A stretch of DNA of 42,675 nucleotides, from assembly GCA_905480235.1 (NCBI GenBank), contig CAJQPP010000010.1, positions 1-42,675 of the forward strand, given 5' to 3'. Position 1 is the stretch's first letter, and each line of letters begins with the position of its first letter. Under the pieces are notes generated by a model, which searched no databases, was not told the DNA's origin, and saw nothing but the letters and a program-made list of their open reading frames with translations. Shown piece by piece: positions 8,747-17,419 of the stretch. This DNA is from an uncultured Pirellulaceae bacterium. GTDB taxonomy: Bacteria; Planctomycetota; Planctomycetia; Pirellulales; Pirellulaceae. Position numbers and translations under genes: made by a program.

Positions 8747-8923
8747 TTAACGACGGTCAAAAACAAGATCAAGGATTAATAATTCCAGACGATCCATTTG
8801 TTGCAGCACCGCTTCTTCCAGATTCGGTCCCTTGTTAGGCAAGGCCTTGGCAAGCTTTAGTTGTGCATTTAACGAATGATAGTGTGAAGCTAATCCAGCC
8901 AGTGGGTCACGGGGATGTTCCAT
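8747..8923 (-). CDS. Small hypothetical protein, 58 residues
   Basis: The start is fixed by AGGAAG three bases before the ATG at 8923; the open frame extends to 9004 but the additional 27 residues lack such a site. The product is short, soluble and probably helical: a His/Pro start, a middle rich in Ala, Leu and Lys (SLNAQLKLAKALP), and a C-terminal helix with regularly spaced Leu and acidic residues (LEEAVLQQMDRLELLILDLV). That pattern suits a coiled-coil or helical-hairpin partner protein. No family recognised. Confidence 0.5.
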   Translation of the reverse strand: MEHPRDPLAGLASHYHSLNAQLKLAKALPNKGPNLEEAVLQQMDRLELLILDLVFDRR

Positions 8924-9383
8924 GTTCTTCCTGTTTTTGTATTGGCGGATCACTACACCGCCAATGTTATCGCTTTTTGAGGAGATGAGGAGGCGAACTT
9001 TCACAGTTCACGGCGTGTGCAGCTTGTGATGGTAGGCAAAGTATACGGACGATTGCCGTGAAGGGGGCATGCGATGCCTTAAAAAAACGGCTTTTTGCCT
9101 TCGCACCGGAAACCCGACCGAAACCCCATGGAGGTTGGGTGGCGTTTTTGCCTCACGAACGTTTAGTAAAGGCAACTCAATCTGCTGGGTAACTGCCCGC
9201 GGAGTGCATTGGATCGGAGGTTGTTGTGTCGTTATTGCTCTTTCGATCTCGAGCCGACAAAAAATAAAACGCTGTTTTGGTGACTTGTGCAACGGTGTCC
9301 TGTACCCCCTGCAACTTCGTGGTAGATTTGTAGCCTGTGGCAATGACAAATAGTGAAACAAATAGGCAATAGGAAAGACCAGC
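8924..9383. other. 460-base divergent intergenic region upstream of glutamate decarboxylase
   Basis: Several overlapping frames of 60-125 codons on both strands cross this stretch, but they overlap one another and none has a ribosome-binding site or domain. The plus-strand frame at 9069-9353 is the least unlikely and still has arbitrary composition. The region should contain the promoter of the decarboxylase gene; AGGAAAG at 9371-9377 is its ribosome-binding site. Confidence 0.5.
8927..8932 (-). promoter_or_regulatory. Ribosome-binding site that decides the small-protein start
   Basis: AGGAAG on the minus strand, three bases before the ATG at 8923. It argues for a 58-residue product rather than the longer frame that starts at 9004. 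Confidence 0.6.
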
Positions 9384-10781
9384 ATGGCTCTGTACGAAAA
9401 GGAATCGGTCCGCGATCAATTTGAAGACGATGTGTATTCGGCAATTGACCGTGACGTCAGCATTCCCAAATACAAGTTCCCGACAAACGAACAGAACCCT
9501 CGAAATGCCTATTCCATCGTGCATGACGAGCTGATGTTAGACGGAAATTCGAGACAAAATCTGGCCACTTTCTGTCAGACATGGCTAGAGCCAGAAGTTC
9601 ATAAGTTAATGAACGAGTGCATCGATAAGAACATGGTCGATAAGGACGAGTATCCGCAAACCGCTGAGATCGAATCACGCTGTGTTCACATGATGGCCGA
9701 CCTGTGGAATTCGCCAGAGGACGTGAACTCTGTGGGCTGCTCGACAACGGGTTCCAGCGAAGCGGTCATGTTGGGTGGTATGGCGATGAAACGTCGCTGG
9801 GAAGCCAGTCGTAAGGCAGCCGGAAAATCGATCGAAAAACCTAACTTGATCACTGGCCCCGTGCAGGTTTGTTGGCACAAGTTCGCTCGCTACTGGGATA
9901 TCGAACTTCGCGAAATCCCTATGGAAAAGGGGCGGTTGCTAATGACCCCTGAAGAGGTGCTCAAACGTTGCGATGAAAACACAATCGGCGTGGTTCCCAC
10001 TTTAGGGGTTACTTTCACCTGTCAATTTGAGCCAGTGAAAGAAGTTTCTGAGGCATTGGACCAACTTGAGAAAGAATCAGGCTGGGATATTCCGATTCAC
10101 GTCGATGGTGCCAGTGGTGGCTTTCTAGCCCCGTTTTGCGCTCCTGACTTAGTTTGGGATTTTCGTTTGCCTCGGGTTCGTTCCATTAATGCTTCGGGAC
10201 ACAAATTTGGTTTAGCACCGCTAGGTGTGGGTTGGATCATGTGGCGAGATTCCAAGGATCTACCCGAAGATCTAGTTTTTTGGGTCAATTACCTTGGTGG
10301 GAACATGCGAGATATTGCTCTGAATTTTTCTCGTCCCGGGGGACAGGTTGTTTGCCAGTACTACAACTTTTTGCGTCTAGGTCGCGAAGGCTATCGGAAA
10401 ATTCATGACGGTTGTTACGAAACAGCACAGTTCCTGGCCAAACAAATCGCCAAGATAGATATGTTCGATGTCATTTTTGATGGCTCAACTGATCAAGGAA
10501 TACCAGCACTTTGTTGGAAAATGAAAGACGGTGTGGAGCCTGGATTTACGCTCTATGATCTGGCGGATCGGCTTCGGTCTCGCGGTTGGCAAGTGCCTGC
10601 CTATACCTTGCCGACGAATCAACAAGATGTAGTGATCCAACGAATTCTCGTTCGTCATGGTGTCAGCCGTGACTTGGGTGGGCTTTTGATGGGAGATATT
10701 TTGGAATCACTGGAGCATTTCAAGAAACACCCGATCACGAATTCTTTGACTCCTGAAGAGGCGTCTGGATTCAGTCACTAA
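9384..10781 (+). CDS. gadB: Glutamate decarboxylase (PLP-dependent)
   Basis: Converts L-glutamate to GABA and CO2, consuming a proton. 465 residues, essentially the E. coli GadB length (466). PLP-site residues are in place: WHKFARYW with H165 stacking on the cofactor, HVDGASGG with D241, and the Schiff-base lysine K274 in NASGHKFGL. The protein ends in His, close to where E. coli GadB has the C-terminal histidine that closes the active site at neutral pH, so acid-gated activity is plausible. AGGAAAG six bases before the ATG supports the start. The next gene, 40 bases downstream, codes for a membrane protein but is not the GadC glutamate/GABA antiporter (too short and of another family). The role could be acid resistance or GABA metabolism. 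Confidence 0.94.
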   Translation: MALYEKESVRDQFEDDVYSAIDRDVSIPKYKFPTNEQNPRNAYSIVHDELMLDGNSRQNLATFCQTWLEPEVHKLMNECIDKNMVDKDEYPQTAEIESRCVHMMADLWNSPEDVNSVGCSTTGSSEAVMLGGMAMKRRWEASRKAAGKSIEKPNLITGPVQVCWHKFARYWDIELREIPMEKGRLLMTPEEVLKRCDENTIGVVPTLGVTFTCQFEPVKEVSEALDQLEKESGWDIPIHVDGASGGFLAPFCAPDLVWDFRLPRVRSINASGHKFGLAPLGVGWIMWRDSKDLPEDLVFWVNYLGGNMRDIALNFSRPGGQVVCQYYNFLRLGREGYRKIHDGCYETAQFLAKQIAKIDMFDVIFDGSTDQGIPALCWKMKDGVEPGFTLYDLADRLRSRGWQVPAYTLPTNQQDVVIQRILVRHGVSRDLGGLLMGDILESLEHFKKHPITNSLTPEEASGFSH

Positions 10782-10821
10782 TTGGCGGATACAACGGCAG
10801 AATCCGCTAGCGAAGTGAATT

Positions 10822-11712
10822 GTGGTGAACCAGAAAATCCTCACGCAAGACCAATGTTTGGAGAGCCAGGGGCCACCACCGTTCGTAACTCGGCGTGTGC
10901 ATCACCTAGTCGATGGCTCGCTGAAGATTTGGAGTTCGCGGCACCACCGCAAACATCTACCACCCCCCGAAACGCTTCTGCCTGGCATAGTCCGCAGGGC
11001 GTTTCGGGAATGTTGGCTTTTGTTGAATGACCTGAACTGGTGGATCGGTTCGATTTTCGCCATCGGTTCACTGTTTTTTATTGTCGGTAGCGTTTTGACC
11101 TTTTGGCCAGTACCCAATGGGTTGCTGGGGGCTTCTCCCGAGCTGATTTTCTTTGTCGGTTCCCTGCCCTTTACGCTCGCAGGATTCCTGCAGTTTTACC
11201 AAGCAATCATTACCAAGCCCTATCCGATCGTCGGAACTGAGTTTGAGGTACGGCGGATATTGGGTTGTCGTGTTTCCGATTTGGGTTGGTGGAGTTGTTT
11301 TTTGCAGTTTATGGGAACACTGCTTTTCAACGTCTGCACTTTTAATGGCATGAATGCCAACTTGAATTGGCTTGCTCAGGATAACTGGATTTGGGTGCCC
11401 AACATGCTGGGATCGGTTCTTTTTTTGCTGTCAGGTTATTTAGCCTTCGCGGAAACCTGTCATGCCTATTGGCGGTGGCAACCTAGAAACCTCTCTTGGT
11501 GGGTCGTTTCCATTAATCTTTTGGGATGCATTGGTTTTTTGGTGTCCGGTATACTCGCGGTCAATATTTCATCGACCGAGGCGCCGATTCGCTTGGCAAT
11601 TTCCAATGCATTTACGTTGCAGGGCGCTGTGGGTTTCTTGATTGGGTCCTTGATGTTACTGCCAGAGGCAGCTACGAAGGCGAGCGAGGAAGCGGTCTGC
11701 TTGGGTGGATAA
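10822..11712 (+). CDS. Multi-pass membrane protein, YrhK-like domain
   Basis: 296 residues from tandem GTG codons at 10822, 40 bases after the decarboxylase stop and probably cotranscribed. The first 65 residues are hydrophilic and basic; then come about six or seven membrane helices, starting with WWIGSIFAIGSLFFIVGSVL and ending at LQGAVGFLIGSLML. The repeated 'WW/N-x-hydrophobic-G' helix starts look like two or three related helical-pair units, as in YrhK-like proteins. I base the YrhK suggestion on pattern only. Given its neighbour, a role in GABA/glutamate or proton homeostasis is possible but is inference. The true start may be further downstream, as no clear Shine-Dalgarno precedes the GTG. 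Confidence 0.65.
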   Translation: MVNQKILTQDQCLESQGPPPFVTRRVHHLVDGSLKIWSSRHHRKHLPPPETLLPGIVRRAFRECWLLLNDLNWWIGSIFAIGSLFFIVGSVLTFWPVPNGLLGASPELIFFVGSLPFTLAGFLQFYQAIITKPYPIVGTEFEVRRILGCRVSDLGWWSCFLQFMGTLLFNVCTFNGMNANLNWLAQDNWIWVPNMLGSVLFLLSGYLAFAETCHAYWRWQPRNLSWWVVSINLLGCIGFLVSGILAVNISSTEAPIRLAISNAFTLQGAVGFLIGSLMLLPEAATKASEEAVCLGG

Positions 11713-11821
11713 TATTCGGTGAGGCGATCTTTGTTTGCATTCTCCCGGATGTCCAAGATACAATCACGTTACCCAGCCAATCCCCTTTGCATTTGATGGA
11801 GTCAGCACGTTGCAATTCCAA

Positions 11822-13402
11822 ATGGAATCTTTATTTAAGTCCTGCCTAACGATATTGGTATTCTCGGTAATCGTTGGCGACATGGCGACGTTCGCAACCG
11901 CCAACGACCAACCCAATATCCTCTTTATTTTTTCAGATGACCACGCGATCAAATCGATTTCGTGTTACGGGGGTCCGTTGGCGGATATTGCGCCCACTCC
12001 ACATATCGATCGTATTGCTGATGAAGGTGCGGTGTTCTTAAATTCGTTTTGTGCGAATTCGATTTGTGGTCCTTCTCGTGCCACGATCCTGACCGGAAAG
12101 CACAGTCATAAAAATGGCTTTATGCGAAATACCAGTCAAGGATTGGATCAAAGCCAGTGGACCGTTGCCAAGGCTTTACAAGCCCGTGGCTACGACACAG
12201 CGGTGGTTGGGAAATGGCATTTGAAATCGCAGCCGGAGGGGTTCAATTACTGGGAAATTCTTCCCGGTCAAGGCAATTACTACAATCCAGTCTTTAAACA
12301 AATGGACGGTCAGACAAAACGCTTCGAAGGTTATGCCACCGACCTTACGACCGAGAAGGCGATTGCTTGGTTGGAGCGACGTGATAAATCCAAGCCTTTC
12401 TTTTTGATGTGCCAACACAAAGCTCCTCATCGAACGTTTTCACCGGCATTGCGACACTTGGGGATGTTTGACGAAATCGAAATACCCGAACCTGACACCT
12501 TGTTTGATAACTATGCCAATCGCAGTAAAACCCTTGCCACCAATGAAATGGAAATCGACCGGCATTTTGACTGGGCTTATGATGCCAAGGTGCGGAAAGA
12601 CGAGCGAGGTGATGTGACATTACCAGCGCCGGATCGATATGGAACACCAGAGTACAAACGAATGACTCCATCCCAGCGGGAGGCATGGGACGCTTATTTT
12701 GGACCAAAAAACGAGGATTTTCTGCAGGATTATGCTGCTGGAAAACTTCGGGACGCCGATGTGGTTCGCTGGAAGTACCGGCGTTACATGCGAAATTATC
12801 TGAGCACCGTCAAAGCAGTGGACGAAAGTGTGGGGCAATTACTGTCCTATTTGGATCAGCATAATTTGGCGGATGATACGATTGTTATCTACTCATCGGA
12901 CCAAGGGTTTTATTTGGGTGAACATGGCTGGTACGACAAGCGTTGGATGTTCGAAGAGTCTTTTCGCATGCCGTTCGTAATTCGTTGGCCCGGTATCGTG
13001 AAACCCGGGAATCAGCCCACCCAATTAATACAAAATATTGATTATGCGCCAACGTTCATGGAAGTGGCAGGACTCGCTGTACCCGATGAAGTGCAGGGGC
13101 GTTCATTGGTGCCGTTGTTAAAAGGGGCCGAGCCGAATTGGCGTGATTCATTGTATTATGCTTATTACGAGTTGGGGGAGCACGCGGTGCCCCAACATTT
13201 TGGCGTGCGAACAGATCGCTACAAATTGATTTATTTTCCCGTGACCGACGAATGGAATCTCTTTGATTTAAGCGAAGACCCTGGGGAAATGGTCAGCGTC
13301 CACGACGATCCTGAATACGCCGCCATACGAAAATCGCTGGAAACGGAATTTGTTCGTTTGCGAAAAGAATTTGATGCGCCTCCGATGCCCGACAAAAAGT
13401 AA
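11822..13402 (+). CDS. Secreted type I sulfatase (arylsulfatase family)
   Basis: Hydrolyses sulfate esters, most likely of marine algal polysaccharides. From the ATG at 11822 the product has 526 residues, begins with a signal peptide (about 1-27, ending FATA) and should be exported. FIFSDDHA gives the two metal-binding Asp (39-40). ICGPSRATILTG carries C82 of the C-x-P-S-R sulfatase signature, which must be oxidised to formylglycine by a maturase not encoded in this window. KWHL at about 165, SSDQGFYLGEHG in the middle and the C-terminal YKLIYFP/WNLFDLSEDPGE region are typical of S1-family sulfatases. The frame is open 29 codons further upstream, but that extension would bury the signal peptide. 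Substrate class cannot be read. Confidence 0.92.
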   Translation: MESLFKSCLTILVFSVIVGDMATFATANDQPNILFIFSDDHAIKSISCYGGPLADIAPTPHIDRIADEGAVFLNSFCANSICGPSRATILTGKHSHKNGFMRNTSQGLDQSQWTVAKALQARGYDTAVVGKWHLKSQPEGFNYWEILPGQGNYYNPVFKQMDGQTKRFEGYATDLTTEKAIAWLERRDKSKPFFLMCQHKAPHRTFSPALRHLGMFDEIEIPEPDTLFDNYANRSKTLATNEMEIDRHFDWAYDAKVRKDERGDVTLPAPDRYGTPEYKRMTPSQREAWDAYFGPKNEDFLQDYAAGKLRDADVVRWKYRRYMRNYLSTVKAVDESVGQLLSYLDQHNLADDTIVIYSSDQGFYLGEHGWYDKRWMFEESFRMPFVIRWPGIVKPGNQPTQLIQNIDYAPTFMEVAGLAVPDEVQGRSLVPLLKGAEPNWRDSLYYAYYELGEHAVPQHFGVRTDRYKLIYFPVTDEWNLFDLSEDPGEMVSVHDDPEYAAIRKSLETEFVRLRKEFDAPPMPDKK

Positions 13403-13461
13403 GTTGGCAAGGGTGGTGGGTTTCATTGTTTTCGTCTGCAGTTAGCACTTGTCGAACGAAT

Positions 13462-14547
13462 TTAGGTTGATGCGTCGCTAACAAATTCGGGCCAACGCGT
13501 CATGTATTCGATGAACTTTTCCGAGAGTCCCTGCGATGCCAGGTAATCTCTTGAGACCGGCGTTTGGATCGGCTGGAAATTTTTGTCGTGAAGGCAACGA
13601 TCGGGGAAGTCGTGATGCAAAATGGCGGCTTTCCCAAGCATGATCCAGTCAATGTCTTCGCCCATCACTCGTTTTGCATCGGACGGCGTGCGGATTTTCC
13701 CGGCGACCCCCAATCGAGTTTGACCGCGTTCCAATTCAGTAAAGTAAGACATTAGTGTGCGGCCCTGGAAAGCCACGTCCTCCGGCTCCTTGAATACATC
13801 CCAAAGGGACACGTCGAGGAAGTCAATATTTTGTTCATCGAGTAAACGCTGGGCCAATCGGATCATTTCGTTCAGCTTTAACCCAAAACGTTCCGGTGAT
13901 ATTCTCACTCCGACGATAAAGTCTTTTCCGCATCGAAGACGGACGCCTTGGATGATCTCGAAAAGGATTCGTGTCCGGTTTTCCAATCTGCCACCAAATT
14001 CATCCTTTCTTTGGTTGATTTCCGGACTCAAAAATTGTGTGATTACGTAACCGTGTGCCCCGTGTAATTCAACACCATCGAACCCCGCTTGCTCAGCGCG
14101 TTCGGCAGCTTTGATGAAATCCTCCACAAGCTGCCATACTTCAGCGTGCGTAAGGGCTCTCGCTCCGGTCTCGGAATTAGCAGACGCACAAACGGGCGCC
14201 TCGCCAATCAAGTCCTTGGGTGAACGCATGCCGGCGTGGTGTAATTGGATGATGGATAGACTGTCCTCGTCTCGGATGCCGTTTGCTAATCTGCTTAAAC
14301 CAGGAATGTGTCGGTCTGAAAATATCCCCAATTGTCCCGGAAAGCCTTTGCCAATTTCCTGAACATGCGCGGCGCATGTCATCGTCAAGCCAAATCCGCC
14401 TTTCGCACGCATCGCAAGCCAATGAAATTCTTCGTCGGATAAACAGCCATTTTCCATGCTCTGGCAATTCGTCATGGGAGCCAACATGAAGCGGTTTTTC
14501 ATGGTCCGTCCATGCATAAAAGACATGGGTTCATTGAGGTCAGGCAT
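13462..14547 (-). CDS. NADH:flavin oxidoreductase, Old Yellow Enzyme family
   Basis: 361-residue FMN-binding TIM barrel without the extra Fe-S and FAD/NAD domains of the large 2,4-dienoyl-CoA reductases. Family marks: NRFMLAPMTN (18-27) at the first strand, IIQLHHAG (99-106) near the flavin, the substrate-anion histidine pair H162/H165 in GVELHGAHGY, and the FLSPEINQRKDEFGG loop (172-186) typical of OYE-like proteins. VGVRIS and the LGVAGKI and WIMLGKAAIL strands complete the phosphate-binding end. It probably reduces activated alkenes with NAD(P)H; physiological substrate unknown. It is convergent with the sulfatase gene, and the next gene on the same strand is 341 bases upstream, so it is likely transcribed alone. 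Confidence 0.9.
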   Translation of the reverse strand: MPDLNEPMSFMHGRTMKNRFMLAPMTNCQSMENGCLSDEEFHWLAMRAKGGFGLTMTCAAHVQEIGKGFPGQLGIFSDRHIPGLSRLANGIRDEDSLSIIQLHHAGMRSPKDLIGEAPVCASANSETGARALTHAEVWQLVEDFIKAAERAEQAGFDGVELHGAHGYVITQFLSPEINQRKDEFGGRLENRTRILFEIIQGVRLRCGKDFIVGVRISPERFGLKLNEMIRLAQRLLDEQNIDFLDVSLWDVFKEPEDVAFQGRTLMSYFTELERGQTRLGVAGKIRTPSDAKRVMGEDIDWIMLGKAAILHHDFPDRCLHDKNFQPIQTPVSRDYLASQGLSEKFIEYMTRWPEFVSDAST

Positions 14548-14888
14548 TAATATTCCGAGTTGGTATTGGGGGAAGAGTCTAAAAGTGAAAAGGAGGGTCG
14601 GTGATAAGCGGCCCTTGATTTATCTGCAGGACATGCGGAGCATCGAGCTTGATTCAATGTGGACTTTAGGGGCTGGTTTTTTGGTGGATCGCGATCCGTC
14701 GTGGCGATTGACTCGCTAATGAAAGACCGCCGACAGGAAGAGTTCCACCGTTGCAATAACGATCTCAGGCGAGGTCGCGTAACTTCGCTTAGCCCCGCGG
14801 TCAGGGTGATCGCAGTTTGCCGTGCTCAAGGGCTGCGTTTAACGAAAACGAATGTTACGGTTTCGCGGAGTTTATTTTTAAGTGAGTA
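14548..14888. other. 341-base intergenic stretch
   Basis: Lies between the OYE gene and the end of the AIM24 gene cluster, both on the minus strand. It should hold the OYE promoter and the end of the AIM24 transcript. I saw no convincing terminator, repeat or RNA gene; plus-strand frames here are short and lack start signals. Confidence 0.5.
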
Positions 14889-15551
14889 TCAATTGTTGTC
14901 GGATTTGACGGGGCGGAATGGGTACATGAAATCTGCCATGGCAAGTGGGTTCCGACTTTGCACAAAGATTTTTCCCGTGCCAAAGAACCGCAACATCATG
15001 CCTTCTGCAAACAGGAAATTGCGGACGCCTCGCCGGTAACTCAATTCGTATTGCAGGCTGGGCTCCCAAGCGACAACGTGTCCATTGTCGATAATGATAT
15101 CGCCATCGACATCAATTTCTTCGACATCCCCGTAGGCGCCGAAAAAGACATCGCCCTGCCCCGTCAGTCGTAGGCTTAATAAACCAACATTGAAGAAACC
15201 CCGCAGCCCCTGAAACTTGAGGTCGGTTTTTACGCCCTCCTCGCAGCACAGGAAAGCACCTTTTTGCAGATAGAGATCACCATTGAGAGGATATCTAACA
15301 ATCATCCCCGGATCACCGGGAGCGATTCCAATGGAACCACCTTGTGCACCAGCGGTGTAGGTGTTGAGAAACATGGATTCTCCACCGATCGCTCGTTTTA
15401 TTCCCGACATGATGCCACCGGTCATGTTGGTCGCGGTTGTCAAGTTAGACATCCACGTCATTACACCGCCATCAGCCATAATCTTTTCATTCGGCGCCAG
15501 GTCCATTTCCAACAGAGCGTAACTTGGGCCGTGTTCAATTGTATATTTCAT
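14889..15551 (-). CDS. AIM24/TIGR00266-family protein, copy 3 of a tandem trio
   Basis: 220 residues from the ATG at 15551 (the frame is open to 15587, but the extension overlaps the preceding gene). It is the last of three adjacent paralogues. AIM24-family hallmarks are a beta-rich fold with regular Gly: GGVMTWM (strand near 40), the IGGESMFLNTY turn, an LCCEEGVKTDL stretch, GYGD-like VFFGAYGDVEEIDVDG, and IDNGHVVAWEPSL, followed by GTGKIFVQSR near the C-terminus. The family's role in bacteria is poorly known; mitochondrial Aim24 affects inner-membrane organisation. No signal peptide or membrane helix, so presumably cytoplasmic or peripheral. Confidence 0.87.
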   Translation of the reverse strand: MKYTIEHGPSYALLEMDLAPNEKIMADGGVMTWMSNLTTATNMTGGIMSGIKRAIGGESMFLNTYTAGAQGGSIGIAPGDPGMIVRYPLNGDLYLQKGAFLCCEEGVKTDLKFQGLRGFFNVGLLSLRLTGQGDVFFGAYGDVEEIDVDGDIIIDNGHVVAWEPSLQYELSYRRGVRNFLFAEGMMLRFFGTGKIFVQSRNPLAMADFMYPFRPVKSDNN

Positions 15552-15558
15552 AGCAAGA

Positions 15559-16263
15559 TTAATTCCGTTCAGGGAGTTTGGGTCCAACGGTTGAACCCAA
15601 TCGACTGGGCGAATGGGATTGCGTGTAAACCGTTCCCCGTCCTTGAAATTTCATGACGAACCCCTCTCCGACCAAAGAAGAGCTAACGAATCCTCCGAAA
15701 CCGGCTCCCGTGGCAACACCGACATCAACTTGCAGTGAATCTTGGTAAGCCACGACATGCCCACTGTCGACGTTGTATTCACCATCCACTTCAATTTTAT
15801 GGATCTTGCCAAAAGCAGAAACCAAAGCGGGGCCAACGCCAGAGCAGATGACGTAAAACATGCCTTCACCGCCCACGAGTCCCTTTTTAAAACCGGCAAA
15901 CTCAGTATCAATTTTGACAGCCCCTCCACAACCTAACCAGCTGCCGCCGGTGCAATACCATTTGCAGGAACCATCCAAATCAATTTGGGCGCAGTCACCT
16001 GGCATCAAGGGAGCTAAAGAAAATGTGACGGAATGACCGTCTTTCGAACCATACTCAGTAAGGAAAAAACTGGTCCTCGCAAGCACCCGTTTGGCCGCGG
16101 CAAGAATTCCACCGCTGCGATTCCGTTGACGGGAAGATGTGTCCAAGCGAGTGTTACTACTCATTTTAAACAGGGCACCCGCCTCTGAGACAAAGGGTTC
16201 GCCCGAGTCGAGGGTCACATCAATGTGACCGAATAAACCAGTTTCTTTGATTGAAATGTGCAT
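15559..16263 (-). CDS. AIM24/TIGR00266-family protein, diverged middle copy
   Basis: 234 residues from the ATG at 16263, chosen because AGAGG lies six bases before it, inside the last codons of the preceding gene. It shares the trio's frame of motifs: SGGILAAAKRVLARTSFFLTEY aligns with the MSGIKRAIGGESMF part of its neighbour, VDSGHVVAYQDSL with IDNGHVVAWEPSL, and GRGTVYTQSHS with GTGKIFVQSR. It has lost the GGES turn (ARTS) and the EP pair (QD), and adds a Gly/Cys-rich insert, TGGSWLGCGG, near 115. That suggests a specialised partner of the other two, perhaps in one heteromeric ring or barrel. The copy 1 stop lies two bases upstream and the copy 3 ATG seven bases downstream. Confidence 0.85.
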   Translation of the reverse strand: MHISIKETGLFGHIDVTLDSGEPFVSEAGALFKMSSNTRLDTSSRQRNRSGGILAAAKRVLARTSFFLTEYGSKDGHSVTFSLAPLMPGDCAQIDLDGSCKWYCTGGSWLGCGGAVKIDTEFAGFKKGLVGGEGMFYVICSGVGPALVSAFGKIHKIEVDGEYNVDSGHVVAYQDSLQVDVGVATGAGFGGFVSSSLVGEGFVMKFQGRGTVYTQSHSPSRLGSTVGPKLPERN

Positions 16264-16265
16264 GA

Positions 16266-16925
16266 TCAACCTCTGCAAAAAGGAACTAACCAGTGCGAAA
16301 AGCCATTGATATTACGAGTTTGAACCCAAATCTTGCCGCGCCCGGAAAAATCCATCACCAAGCCTTCTCCAGACAATAGCGTCGACTTTAAGTTACCCAT
16401 GCCGCGAATCTTGTAATCCAGGGTGGGCTCCCAAGCAAAAACATGCCCTGTATCGACGGTGAAATTACCCTCGATTTGTTTTTCGATAATGGAACCGAAA
16501 GCCCCCAGAATAAGGTCTCCCGTGCCCGAGCAATCGAGCACGAAAGCGCCCGATCCAGAAAATATTTGACGAAAGCCGTGTGAGCGGGTCTTTAATTGAA
16601 CCCCCGTGCTGCAAGCCAGAAACGCACCGGCCGATAGAGTTAAGCTTTCGTTTTTGAGTTCGCGATGAATGATGGTGCCAGGGGTGGTGTTTGCGATTCC
16701 CACTTCGCCGGGCTGTTTGGCAGTGTATTCCGCCATGACAAAGGATTCACCACCGAGGAACTTACGACCCAACGAACTGAGTATACCACCGGTCATCCGC
16801 GGCTTAATTTGAACGCTCGGACTCATACGCGTCATCGCGCCGCTTTCTGCCAAAAATGTTTCGCCCGCAAAAAGATCGACGATGGCTTCTGCTGAATCGG
16901 GGTTACCGTTAATAGAGACTTTCAT
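16266..16925 (-). CDS. AIM24/TIGR00266-family protein, copy 1 of a tandem trio
   Basis: 219 residues from the ATG at 16925; a GTG three codons earlier is the alternative. First gene of the trio. Motifs match the family closely: ETFLAESGAMTRMSP near the start, GGILSSLGRKFLGGESFVM, ACSTGVQLKT, LILGAFGSIIEKQI, VDTGHVFAWEPTL and SGRGKIWVQTRN. The trio is spaced by 2 and 7 bases, so one transcript and coupled translation are likely. The function is not known; separate copies may build one complex. Nothing in the upstream 485 bases hints at a specific regulator. Confidence 0.88.
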   Translation of the reverse strand: MKVSINGNPDSAEAIVDLFAGETFLAESGAMTRMSPSVQIKPRMTGGILSSLGRKFLGGESFVMAEYTAKQPGEVGIANTTPGTIIHRELKNESLTLSAGAFLACSTGVQLKTRSHGFRQIFSGSGAFVLDCSGTGDLILGAFGSIIEKQIEGNFTVDTGHVFAWEPTLDYKIRGMGNLKSTLLSGEGLVMDFSGRGKIWVQTRNINGFSHWLVPFCRG

Positions 16926-17419
16926 GGGAGCCACTGCGGTAAAGGTTTTAGTGTAATGGCGAAGACTTAGGAGAAATTCTAGACCAAGCCGCCGTCCGCG
17001 CGAACCATGAGGGTGAGTTAGATTAATCGGGAAACGTACAATGCCGAGCAGTTTTTTTATTGCAAAAGCGTTCGAGAAACTGGAATACTGCGTGCCTGAT
17101 TGCCAGTGGCTTAGCGTCGCATTTCAGGGGTAGAACCAAAGCTGCAAAAACAAATTGGCGGTGGGCAACGAGGGGTAATAAAACGCAATGATACCTTTGC
17201 CTTTCTGGCGAGAAATTTTAAGACTCGTGCGTTTACAAACGATCGTCTTTCTTACACCTTGCTCCGATCAAGTCTCCGAATCGATGGACCAAAGAAAAAC
17301 TTTGATATGAACGCTGATATTCAGTATGGTTCCAAAACTTGAGCAACTGAGCGAGAATTCGGAATTTGCAAACTGACTATTTTGACCATCCCCATTAACC
17401 TGCAGGTCTTTGATTTCCC
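16926..17419. other. Divergent intergenic region, AIM24 cluster and MFS gene
   Basis: 494 bases with promoters expected on both strands for divergent genes. No convincing -35/-10 pair, repeat, tRNA or small ORF with a ribosome-binding site was recognised. Confidence 0.5.

Noticed and set aside
9008-9385. Overlapping frames of 70-125 codons upstream of glutamate decarboxylase
   Set aside because: They overlap each other on both strands, none has a start signal, and some run antisense into the decarboxylase start.
10782-11030. An 82-codon plus-strand frame between the decarboxylase and YrhK-like genes
   Set aside because: It overlaps the membrane-protein gene in another frame and has no domain features; its hydrophobicity is low where the real gene encodes membrane helices.
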